From positions 1 to 64,000 of the forward strand of contig CAUDNR010002369.1 in NCBI GenBank assembly GCA_958430865.1: 64,000 nucleotides of DNA, given 5' to 3'. The first letter of the stretch is position 1, and every line of letters starts with the position of its first letter. A model generated the notes under the pieces. It did no database searches, was not told where the DNA came from, and saw nothing but the letters and a program-made list of their open reading frames with translations. Shown piece by piece: positions 1-9,542 of the stretch. Source of the DNA: Entrophospora sp. SA101. Lineage: Eukaryota; Glomeromycota; Glomeromycetes; Entrophosporales; Entrophosporaceae. The translations under genes and the position numbers were made by a program.

Positions 1-363
1 CCAAGTAGTTATAAGCGACTTTGTAGGGAACACTTTGGCACAACTGTTGCTGCTGAATTTGCTTTAGTCTGCATACTAGTTGAGCGATAATCTTAAAATA
101 AGTGTGAAGAAAAGAAACGTTTTCAACCTGGCATAGAATAACCAATATTTAAGCTAGTCTTTTCTTTTAACTGTTGTTAAAAGCCCTAGACTGGCTCTAA
201 AAAATTTATTATGGTTGAAAATCGCTTGCTACATGAAAAACAGAGATATTTTTTTTTTGAAGTGGATGATAATAATTTTATTTGTGTAACGTTTATATTG
301 AATGACACTTGATCTGCAATGTCCCACGACTAATAACATATATGAATTGATCGGCAGAGCAAC
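1..363. other. Window edge, no gene recognised
   Basis: The first 90 bases are open in frame 1 and end in a TAA at about 88-90, so they could be the last 29 codons of a gene lying to the left; nothing in that peptide is recognisable. The rest is AT-rich. Bases around 305-345 resemble a stretch at 9125-9165 (a shared 'gatctgcaatgtcc' core followed by a near-copy of 'gactgataacata'), so this is probably dispersed repeat DNA. Confidence 0.3.
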
Positions 364-505
364 ATACCGATATGGTAAAATCCCAGACTGAAATATTCTG
401 ATTCATTTTTTATGGTAAAAGATCGTCACTAATACCGATATGGTAATTCCAGACTGCATATGGTAAGATCATCTCACATACCGATTATGGTAAAATCCCA
501 GACTG
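364..505. repeat. Three imperfect short direct repeats
   Basis: A unit of about 27 bp that begins 'ataccgatatggt' and ends 'cccagactg' occurs three times, at 364-390, 432-456 and 478-505, with small indels and with shorter 'tatggtaa' echoes between the units. No coding potential is seen. It may be the subterminal repeat of an element whose ends I could not place. Confidence 0.5.
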
Positions 506-663
506 TAATAAATATAGATGAAATCAACAGTAGTGAAGATATGAATGAATTGGATGATGATATAAACAGTACTAAAAAAAAATTTAAATGCTGATAATAT
601 TATGAATTAAGTTAATAATGATGTTCTAGATATTAATATACAACTGCCAATCAATTATCCAAA

Positions 664-1439
664 CAACTTGAAGAATTAAACATTATAGCAAGTGAAAAGA
701 CTGTGAGGCGAACTTTACACACTAAAAATATTTATGGTAGAAAGGCTGTAAAGAAGCCATTAATTTCTGAAATAAATAGGAAAAAAAGATTATTTTGGTG
801 TCATGCAAGAAAAAATTGGGGAAATGAATGGGATAAAATTATATTCAGTGATGAGAGTAGGTTCTTACTATTTCAAAACGATTCAAATGATTGGGTTTGG
901 AGAATGGCAGGAGACAAATATAAAAAAATTATTTAAGTCCAACAGTAAAACAATCTGATGGAATTATGGTTTGGGGTTGTTTTACAAGAAGAAAAATGGG
1001 TCCGTTAGTATTAGTTGAAGGTAAATTAAATGCAAGTAATTATAATAACCTTCTTGCAGCAAATTTATTACCTTTTATTGACGAATTAAGTGCAGAAGAT
1101 CGGTGTAATCATGGTGATGGTGTATTTATCTTTCAAGAAGATAATGCACCATGTCATAAAGCAGCTGCTGCAAACATATGGAAAGAAAATAATAATGTCA
1201 TGGTTCTCCCCTGGCCTGCTCAAAGCCCAGACCTCAACCCTATTGAAAATTTTTGGCAGGATTTAAAAAGAAGACTTAGATTAAAAAATTATAAATCAAA
1301 AAATAAGATTGAATTATTTGATTTATTGAAAGAGGAGTGGTTTAATACTAATCCAGAAAAAATTAATAAATTAATAGATAGTATGCCACGAAGGGTTGAT
1401 GCTGTTTTAAAAAGTGGAGGAAACCCGACAAGATATTGA
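664..1439 (+). pseudogene. Tc1/mariner-family DD34E transposase relic
   Basis: Two reading frames together make most of a Tc1-type transposase. The first (about 664-936) carries the first catalytic aspartate in 'IIFSDESRF'. The second (about 935-1439) has 'IMVWGCF', the second aspartate in 'EDNAPCH' and the glutamate in 'DLNPIENFW'. I count 34 residues between the second D and the E, the DD34E spacing of Tc1 elements. The frames are offset at the seven-A run near 921-927, so a homopolymer frameshift breaks the gene. The N-terminal helix-turn-helix part is missing or unrecognisable. The transposase would cut and paste its own element at TA sites; this copy cannot make the full enzyme. Confidence 0.85.
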
Positions 1440-1929
1440 TTTTTTTTTAATAAAATACAATTAATTTAAAGTAGTTTCATATATTTTTTGATGTCTTTTA
1501 TGTTTCAAATTAGTGAGCAGTTTGAGGTTGAATTGTTTTGTGAATTTTTTTACGTTTTATTTTTTCTCTCGTTAATTAATCTACCAAATGCTCTGAAATT
1601 TTAGAAGTAACTAGATTTAAACATGAGAAACATTTTTTACTTATATCACAAAGGTCATTAGAACTTGCTAATGTGGTCAATTTTTGAGTTAAAGATTTTT
1701 AAAAAAATTCTGGAATTTTATTGTTTATCTTTTAAAGTTTGTAAAACAACAATGGTTTAATTGTATGCGGTAAAACTTCAGTATATTATAGTATTTGATA
1801 TGAAGATTAATTTTTACTTAATAAGCAAGTGTGATTGGGATAGTAAAATTTTTAGTTTTTGTCATGTCACTTTATTCAATTATTTGCAATGATCTGCAGG
1901 TGTCCCTATACTTTTGTCCAGTGAGTGTA
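664..1929 (+). mobile_element. Tc1/mariner element, 3' part with terminal repeat
   Basis: About 470 bp after the transposase stop, the sequence at 1902-1929 ('ctatacttttgtccagtg' followed by agtgta) reads in reverse complement as a typical Tc1-type terminal repeat starting after a TA. I did not find the matching left repeat in 1-663, so the left limit given is only the start of recognisable coding sequence. Bases 1440-1900 hold nothing else recognisable. Confidence 0.6.
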
Positions 1930-2255
1930 GATCTAAGTTTATATGCTAACCCTGCTGATTTTGATGATTTTGATTATTCATCTGAATAAGAGAATATAAA
2001 TTTTAAAAATAAGAACAATTTAGAACAATTGAATAAGCTTACAACTATTTTAAAAAATAAAAAATTACCCTGCAGATGAATGCTTTCAATATTTAGCAAT
2101 TTATAAATAAATAATTTGTTAATTTAAATAAAGATTTAGGTAAGATAGAAGCAAGTATTTGTGCAGCAAAAGAAGTTTATAATAAAGATAATAAAGTTTC
2201 ATATAAGGCAACATGTATTTGTAAATGGGCATTGCATTGGTTTAAAAATGAAGTA

Positions 2256-4926
2256 CAGTTGACTCTGGCTATACTGAACTCCCTGTCATGAAAATTTTCA
2301 TTTGTTATAGACAGAGTTCGTTATAACCAGCTAACATCTTTGTGTCACATTGCGTGATGGATTTTTTCCAGCAGTGATTGTAGGAAAATTTTATTCTATT
2401 TTATTACCTTGGCAAATATTAATTTTCATTTCTTGATATTAAAGTTTGTAAAAATACAAATTATTTTTATTATCTTATATAATAAAATACATAATACAAT
2501 AATGAATATAAGATATACAGTACATAATTAGATAAATAGATAGGCTATCATCAAAATGAATTTTAAATGAGATGTTATATGATACATTTAAAATCAAATA
2601 TGACATTGGATTTGAATAAAATAAACTGAATCTACTCAATTATTTTATCCTCAAAGTAGTGGTGGAGGCCAGGTTGTTTAAGATTTTTTTGAATGGCTAA
2701 TCCAATCCGTCTATTTAATCTTCTCAAAACCCTTATTTCATCATCAACCTCACCAAATTCCAGTTCTTGCTGGTACAAATATTTTAAAACTATATCTACC
2801 GACTCTCTAGCTACTGCGTTACTTATGATTTCGATTTTTTCTACTAATTCATTTCCTCTTTACTACTCTCCTCCCCTTCTTGGTTTACCATTTCTATTAT
2901 ATTTTCATCAGTGAGGCTCATCCAATCCTCAATGTTAATATATTCATTTGCTGAAAGATCTTCACCATTTGGTAACTTTTCAAGCAACATTTCCAAATCT
3001 TTCTCTTCATCCTCATCATTGATACTGGAAGGTTCGACAATTGTTCTTTCTGGAAGAATACCAGTCTTTAACCAGCAGTTGCATATTGTTTGTGATGATA
3101 CATTAGACCATGCATCTGCTGCATTTATTAAAGCATTGTATATGGTATAATCAGCAAGTGCATTTGCTGTGCCATCTTGAAAATCATCATATGCTTTAAT
3201 TCAATTTTGAACAAATAGAGTTTTGTATTTACATTTAAAGGAATGAATGATCCCAGCATCACAAGGTTGAAGAAAAGTTGTAGTATTTGGTGGAAGAAAT
3301 TCAACTTTTACACTATCCAATTTCTCTGCAGTTTCTTCAAGGATAATATGTACTGGTGCATTATCAATTAGCAATAAAATATTTCTATTTTGTTTTTTCA
3401 TATTTTTGTTAAGTGTTAAGAGAATTTCATTAAAAATGCTAACTTGCATCCAAGCAGTCTTATTCCAATAATAATAAATGAGGCAAGTTATTGTAATTTA
3501 AGTTTTGCATTGCCTGAGGTCTCCGATATTGGTGAATAAAACTAAGTCTCATCTTCTCTGTTCCCAAAGAGTTTTCAGCACAAAAAATTGTAATTCAAGA
3601 TTTATCTTTTTTGTGGCCTGATAGTTTATTACAAGCTAAAACACATGAAGGTTCCATCTTCCAAAAGAGACCGGTTTCATCACCATTCCAAATGTCTTCA
3701 GGACTATAAGCACCAAGAGTGTCTGTAGTGAAATTCATTCATTTTCTAATTGCTCAACAGATGGTGCACTTGCAGCTTCACCTTGTTTTGTGAATTGACG
3801 AAGTCCATGACAATTTTTAAAACCTGTCAACCACCCATCTGATGAATGAAAATCATTGATTGAAAGCTGAGCTGCAAAATATTTTGCTTTCTCTTTTAAA
3901 ATATGGCCAGTGATGTCTTGTTGTGCATTAAGTGCATTATCAACCCAAAGACTAAGAGCTTCTTCAAGTTGTGGCCACTTAGGTACACAAAATTTCTTCA
4001 AATCATCCCATTCACTTGTAATGGAAAGCCAATGTTCTTTCTCTTTTAAGATATCAGTAACTGTTGCTTTCCCAATATTGTATTGTATGGCAAGCTCTGC
4101 ATTGGATTATTGTTTTTTACCTCACAAAGTTCATGTTTTTGGGAAACAGAAAGACTTGTTCTTTTTTGAGTTGACATATTCATTAATAATGTATTAATAA
4201 TTTATTAAGTATGAATTGGCTAGAAATTGAGAGTATTTATAATAATGTATTGGCATTACTAATCATGCAAATTCTTTACAAAAAGCCATGACATAATCAA
4301 AGTTAATGATGAAATTAAATGTGACGAAATGGGATGTATACACTAGAAAATGATGGAAGTGATGAAAGTGGTGAAAGTTGATGCAAGTGTGATGAAAATG
4401 ATGAAAAATGATGATGAATGTTTAAAAATTTGTTTCAAAAATACCTCACACTTGATGAAATATTTTTTGGACATAATAATGATTATTAACATTAATACTA
4501 ACTGACAACATGTAAAAAAAAACTGAATATGCAATATGATATTAATTTGGCAAGATTGATTACATAATGTTACCAGATTAGATAATAATGATTTGTCAAT
4601 AAATATTACATCATGTTATACTATTATTAATTTGTTGAACTATGGCGAATGTTACATTTTTGATACAACAAGGTTATTTTTTTTGATGCCTTAAAATGTT
4701 TATTATTTTATCAGAAAACGAAATTTTTACATCATGTTACACATGATATTATGTAACAGTTCGTTACAGAAAGAGCAAATCAAATATGAAAATTCAAAAA
4801 GATGAGTTTGGATCCATTATAAGCAGATTTATTAATAAAGTTGTTATAAACAGATTTATTAATTATAAAAATTCGGTCATGGAGATTTTGGTTCGCTATA
4901 TCCAGAGTTCGGTATAGTCAGGATCA
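2256..4926 (-). mobile_element. pogo/Tigger-like DNA transposon
   Basis: The left edge begins 'cagttgactctggctatac' right after a TA at 2254-2255. The right edge has the inverted counterpart 'gagttcggtatagtca' at about 4906-4921. An additional internal copy of the motif lies near 2313-2325. Such CAGTTGACT-type ends with TA target sites are characteristic of pogo/Tigger elements. The insertion interrupts the host transposase between the codons for 'WFKNE' and 'KIKSLIDDED'. The right-hand terminus is degraded, so its exact end is uncertain. Confidence 0.75.
3165..4177 (-). pseudogene. Tigger/CENP-B-like transposase relic
   Basis: Read on the minus strand from ATG at 4175-4177. The N-terminal Psq-type helix-turn-helix begins 'MSTQKRTSLSVSQKHEL' and continues, after a frameshift near 4105, as 'YNIGKATVTDIL'. 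A CENP-B-type DNA-binding domain follows (3735-4001; includes 'WVDNALNAQ' and 'DGWLTGFKNCHGL'). The DDE catalytic core has 'NGDETGLFWKM' (about 3660-3695) and 'LLLIDNAPVH' (about 3345-3375), then 'LPPNTTTFLQPCDAGII', typical of this superfamily. At least three frame or stop lesions separate the pieces, so the gene is dead. Such enzymes normally move TA-flanked elements. Confidence 0.85.
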
Positions 4927-5247
4927 AAAAATAAAATCATTAATTGATGATGAAGATGTTATTAATGGTAGTCTTGAGTTTATCAGACTAAGTGGAGGAC
5001 AACACCTTTAGAATATAAAGAATTTGTTAACTCTAAACTATTGATAGAAAATAAAAAATCAATCAGATAATACTTCTTGTGTTTGGCTTAAAAAACTTGG
5101 ATTAATCCCACAATCTAAGAAAAAAGGCATCTACTATTATGGCCATGAATGAGAAGATGTGATATTTTATCATAAGATTTTTTTAGAGAAAAAAATGAAA
5201 GAGTTTGAACTAAGGTTGCGGGAGAAACTCCTCCAGAAATCAATCAA

Positions 5248-5390
5248 CAGAGTTTCGACAGGTTACACATTAATTGTTTATTAGAGTTTCGGCAGAGTTT
5301 CGCATTTGGGGTTTTCGCCAATCATCAGAGTTTCGACAGGTTACACATTAATTGTTCATTAGAGTTTCGACAGAGTTTCGACAGTCATTA
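5248..5390. repeat. Two direct copies of a roughly 78-bp unit
   Basis: A unit beginning 'cagagtttcgacaggttaca' starts at about 5248 and again at about 5325; each also contains internal 'gagtttcg' echoes. The duplication lies inside the host DDE transposase reading frame, between 'KEFEL' and the 'EQYMPKF' block, and probably arose by slippage. Confidence 0.65.
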
Positions 5391-5647
5391 AGAGGTTTCG
5401 CCCACAACCTTAGTTTGAACAATACATGCCTAAATTTGTTGGAGATGAAATGGTACAACTTAATCCAGAACTTCCTGATGAACAAAATTTACATATTTTT
5501 GTTACTCATGATGAATCATTATTTTATTCAAATGATGATTGTCCAATAGTGTGGGCACCTTTAGGAGAACCACCTCTTTGAAAAAAAGGACAAGGTAGGT
5601 TTTTAATGGTGAGTGAATTTTTATTGGAAACAGTTGGATGTTTAAAA

Positions 5648-7438
5648 AAAATTTTTTTTTTCCCAAGTTGAAGTTTATTTTTATTAAAGTATAATTGTGT
5701 AAAATATAATAATAAAATACAAACAATTAAATAAAAAAAATAAAACTACTGCCCCTGCTACTATTAATCCAAAGAAAAAAAAATTTGGAGTGCATGGGAC
5801 CAACTTGCCATTTAGTAACTCAAAAATCGAACCATCTAGGCCTACTTAAAGTTAATGCCTATGCACCTAACTGGTATTCTCGATTCAATGGCTAGTTAAC
5901 TATTACTATAAAATCCAACCACTCGCCTCCAAATCTAAATGTAATATCCCTCTTTTACCCAATTCTAAATTGTCATTAAGGATATTATGATTATTAGATA
6001 TTGTAGATACATAATTTAATGGTTTCTTTTTATGTTTTTGCTTTCTATCTATACCAGCAGAATATTCATTGATTAGCATGTGGTTTCCATATTTCTTCTA
6101 AAATTTCTTTTTGAAGTTCATTGACAAAATTAGTTATAATTTTTTTAGTGTGCATTCTATTATTGAGAAATTTATTGATTGAGTCAGATAAAAATTTTGG
6201 AACAATGCCTTTGATTAAATCAATTGCTGTTAAAGATGCATTATTCTGATTGTTAAACCACAGGTGATCATTCCAAATCTTTTGATGATAATTTTTTTCC
6301 TTTATTCTTTTTTTGAACATTTTTTATAAGTTTGCTTTTTGCATTATATAATATTTCTTTAATTTTTTGTACATTTTGTGTACAGTTCCAAATATGTTCA
6401 AATGTTTCAAGTTAGTTTTTACATAAAGGACACTTCCAATTGTTATATAGATCTGGTCTTCATTTTTTGATGTGTTCAACTGTTGGAAGTTCTTCAATTA
6501 ATAACTTAATTTTTGAAATTTTCTTGTTTGAAGCAGTAAATGATGTTTCTGTTGATTTTTCAAAGGTGTTGATAATTTCAAAAGTCAGTTCCCAATCTAT
6601 TAAAGTTTGGCAATATTTTTTGTTTCTATATAAATTTAGCCAGGTTTCAAATCCCCCATTGTATGAAATATTTGTAATAAGGTGTCGTAAATGTTGTTCT
6701 ATGATAATATTATTCCATTTAGGTATATATTTAATGATTGTAAAAATTCAGTTGTAAATGAAAAAGGAGGGAAATCATGTGTGTGTGCATTTTTGGCTAA
6801 TGAATCTACCATTTCATTAAAATGATTTCCATTGTGTGCTTTGACCTTAATAAAGTTAATATCAATTTTTTTTATTTCTAAAATTTCATGAAGTATAATC
6901 CAAACAATGTTGTTGTGTTGTTTAAAAATATTGCGAGGAGATGTAGAAAAAGTTGTAGAAGTTAATTGTTCATATTGATCAATAGTACATTTACTATCAG
7001 TATAAATTCTAATATTTGCATTTGGAGGAGAGACTAATAGTACTGCTACCACTGCTATTAGTTCAGATCTTGCTGCTGAGGGCTAAGACCTTAAACTTGC
7101 AGTAAATTGTAATTGTGGTGCTGCTGTATGTGTTTGTATATAAGCACAGACCATAGATATATCATGTGTTCCCAAATTTGTCAAAGAACCATCTGTATAA
7201 TTCCAGGCTTTTATAAGGTTCTAGAATTATTTGGTGCTGTAGTAATTGATTTTGTATAATTGGATTGTCCACAAATTTTATAATGAGATTATTATCTGGT
7301 TGTCTTCTAGTAGGCATATGAAAGCTTGGTTTAATTATACCTAGATTAACTTCCATGACAAATTTTGCTTTTCCATATAAGTCAGCTATTGTATAGTTAA
7401 GACTACGCTCATAAGCAGAAATTTTTTTTGTATTGATG
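5648..7438 (-). mobile_element. 5'-truncated LINE retrotransposon, inserted by target priming
   Basis: The insertion is framed by an exact 18-bp direct repeat, 'acagttggatgtttaaaa', at 5630-5647 and 7439-7456. The element runs on the minus strand. Its 3' end is marked by a T run on the plus strand (a poly-A tail) just inside the left repeat at about 5650-5660. Long target duplication, poly-A tail and 5' truncation are the marks of target-primed reverse transcription. It encodes only the C-terminal part of the LINE protein: RNase H and the downstream region. It splits the host DDE transposase at 'LLETVGCLK/LTPEQ'. The copy in arm B keeps only the 5' part, 55889-57013. Confidence 0.85.
6699..7356 (-). 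pseudogene. LINE RNase H domain, arm A copy (broken)
   Basis: Minus-strand frames 7162-7356 and 6699-7052 together match the RNase H of I/Tad-type LINEs. The second has 'IYTDSKCTIDQY' and 'MVDSLAKNA', which carry the third and fourth acidic residues of the DEDD site. Two lesions break this copy: a one-base loss near 7205, which takes the TDGS motif out of frame, and a TGG-to-TAG change at about 7087 that arm B does not share. RNase H would remove the RNA strand during reverse transcription. Confidence 0.75.
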
Positions 7439-8554
7439 ACAGTTGGATGTTTAAAATTAACACCAGAACAAGAATTGGCAAATCCAAATATTCCAAAAGA
7501 AGCTAGAAAAATTTTAAAACCTGGAAAAAATGAAGAGGGTTGGTGGACAGCTGACCAATTGTTAGACCAAGTAATTGAGTATGCTATACCAATATTTGAA
7601 ACAATTCATCTTGAAGCAATTGCTGTCTTTGCATTTGATAATAGCACCAATCATGGATCCTTGCCAAAAGATGGATTGAATGCTGCACACATGAATGCCA
7701 AACCTGGAGGTAAACAACCTTGCATGTGTTCAACATTTTATGGAGCAAATAATACTCCACAGATATGATTTTTTCTGCTAATCATTCAACTCATCCAAAT
7801 TTACCTAAAGGAATGTGTGAAATTTTAAAAGAAAGAGGGTTATGGATAGATGGGTTAGTTGCTGACTGCAAATTATGTAAAGGAAAAAATACCAAAATAA
7901 TTGATTTGAAAAGAGTAGATTGTTGCATGAGACGCATTATAGCATTACAACCTGATTTTTTATCACAAAAATCAACTCTTCAAGAGGAAATTGAAAAAAG
8001 AAGTCATAAATGTATATTTTATCCAAAATTTCATTGTGAACTCAATTTTGTTGAGATATTTTGGGAGCTGCAAAACATTATACAAGAAAGAATTGAGATT
8101 ATAAGTGGTCAAGTTTACAAATAGTTGTACCAGAAGCATTAAACTCAGTATCCTTGACAACAATTCGTTGTTATGCACAAAAAAGCTGGAGATATATGAA
8201 TGTTTATAGAAAGGAATTTCAGGAAGATTAGCTGAGTTTGCAGTGAAAAAGTATAGATCACACAGTAGAGTTCCTGATTCTGTGTATGATGAAATTAAAA
8301 TTTAAGTATTCTTTTATTTTAATCTAATTTCTTGTTTTGAAACTTTTAAATTTATTGTTTTCCAAATTAAGAAAGATCTTCGACTAAAAAATGAGACTAA
8401 ATTTTTTTATGTTATAAATCGATTCCTTTTTTAAAGCTGATTTGAATGGTAATATTTTCATTAAAATCTGACAAGTGGATCACACGATATTTAGGTTTTC
8501 ATAATTTTGAGTATAGACGATTTGCACTGTAAAATTGAAATGGTGCAACTTCAC

Positions 8555-8991
8555 TAACTAATTTTGTCAATGAACTTCAAAAAGAAATTTTAGAAGAAAT
8601 ATGGAAACCGTGCTGTGAAATAATGCCAATTGATGAACAATTTGTATTTACAATATCTAATAATCATAATATCCTTAATGACAATCTAGAATTGGGTAAA
8701 AGGGGGATATTACATTCAATTAGATTTGGAGGCAATTGGTTGGATTTTATAGTAATAGCCATTGAATTGAGAATACCAGTTAGGTGCGTAAGCATTAACT
8801 TTAAATAGGCCTAGTTGGTTCGATTTTTGAGTTACTAAATGGCAAGTTGGTCTCGTGCACTCCAATTTTTTTTTGGATTCATAGTAGCAGAGGCAGTAGC
8901 TTTATTTTTATTATTAAATTGTTTGTATCTTATTATTGTATTTTACACAATATACTCTAATAAAAATAAACTTTAACTTGGAAAAAAAAAA
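8555..8991 (+). mobile_element. LINE 3'-end fragment with poly-A tail
   Basis: From 8555 the sequence matches the 3' part of the LINE at 5648-7438 in opposite orientation, starting with 'actaattttgtcaatgaac' and ending in an A run at 8982-8991. The flanks repeat: 'gtaaaattg' plus 'tgcaacttca' occur both before (8529-8553, with a 6-base difference) and after (8992-9010), so this is an independent insertion with its own target duplication rather than a break product. Confidence 0.75.
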
Positions 8992-8999
8992 GTAAAATT

Positions 9000-9097
9000 G
9001 TGCAACTTCAAACTAATAAATTCTCTAATTCATTGTTGCTCAGGTTCTAAAGATTGCAAAAATAGTGATTTTTTTCCTTAGTAGTTTGAAGTTGCAC
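9000..9097. repeat. 16-bp perfect inverted repeat (stem-loop capable)
   Basis: 'gtgcaacttcaaacta' at 9000-9015 is the exact reverse complement of 'tagtttgaagttgcac' at 9082-9097, with a 66-base loop. The left half overlaps the LINE fragment's target duplication. It is probably the terminal or subterminal structure of the host DDE element. Copies occur in arm B at 51780-51877 and 54230-54327. Confidence 0.7.
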
Positions 9098-9115
9098 TTT
9101 TTTTTTTGATGTCTT

Positions 9116-9542
9116 TATATGATGATTGATCTGCAATGTCCTGTGACTGATAACATAATAATAACGGGGGGAACTCATTCGTAGAGACGATTTCCAAATT
9201 TGACTAAAATCATGATTTTAATAATATTTATAGATGAGTTGATTTTATATACAGTACATGGGAAGAAGAATATTGGAACATAGTTTTTCAAAATACTACA
9301 TAAAAAAGGTCATTTTTTAGTTTTAGATCCTTATAGTTGTGCATACAAAATTGAGAACTTTTTTAATTTTAAAACGAAATTTGATTAAATCACATTTAAT
9401 TTAATTATTATTATTATCACATGAAAGTAAACGTCTTTATAATGTTTCCGTTTTAAGGATAGACTCGATCATTATAATAGTTTGATTTGAATTTTTATTT
9501 ATATTTTATATGGTTGTTGTACACATTAAATTATTTAAATTG
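9116..9542. other. 3' flank of Tra1 copy A
   Basis: AT-rich, with no gene. It would hold the Tra1 3' UTR on the minus strand. Bases 9411-9487 recur in direct orientation at 34073-34149, just after the assembly gap. Confidence 0.5.

Larger units (their letters stand above)
1930..8307 (+). pseudogene. DDE transposase, split by two insertions
   Basis: Fragments that can be read in order: an N-terminal helical part with 'KATCICKWALHWFKNE' (about 2200-2250); after the Tigger insertion, 'SLIDDEDVINGSLEFIRLSG' (about 4935-5000) and 'VTHDESLFYSND', the first catalytic D (about 5500-5535); after the LINE insertion, 'FAFDNSTNH', the second D (about 7630-7655), and 'HCELNFVEIFW', the catalytic E (about 8030-8065). 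A frameshift lies between the frames ending at 7768 and starting at 7765, several stops occur, and a short duplication is inserted near 5250-5390. The order D, D, E and the spacing suit a Tc1-like integrase fold, but the family is not one I can name. It is non-functional. Confidence 0.7.
1930..9115 (+). mobile_element. Host DDE transposon relic carrying nested insertions
   Basis: This is the outer element of a nest. Its decayed coding sequence runs on the plus strand in three blocks (about 1930-2255, 4927-5647, 7439-8307), separated by a pogo/Tigger element and a LINE. The probable 3' end near 9115 is supported by a second relic of the family: its 3' segment (about 26400-26580) matches 9010-9115 in order, with 'cattgttgct', a following 'gtt', and 'ttttttttgatgtcttta' at the edge. 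The left end is not defined. A LINE 3' fragment at 8555-8991 lies inside the 3' untranslated part. Confidence 0.55.

Noticed and set aside
360..510. CRISPR-like array
   Set aside because: Only three imperfect units with irregular spacing in a eukaryotic, transposon-rich context.
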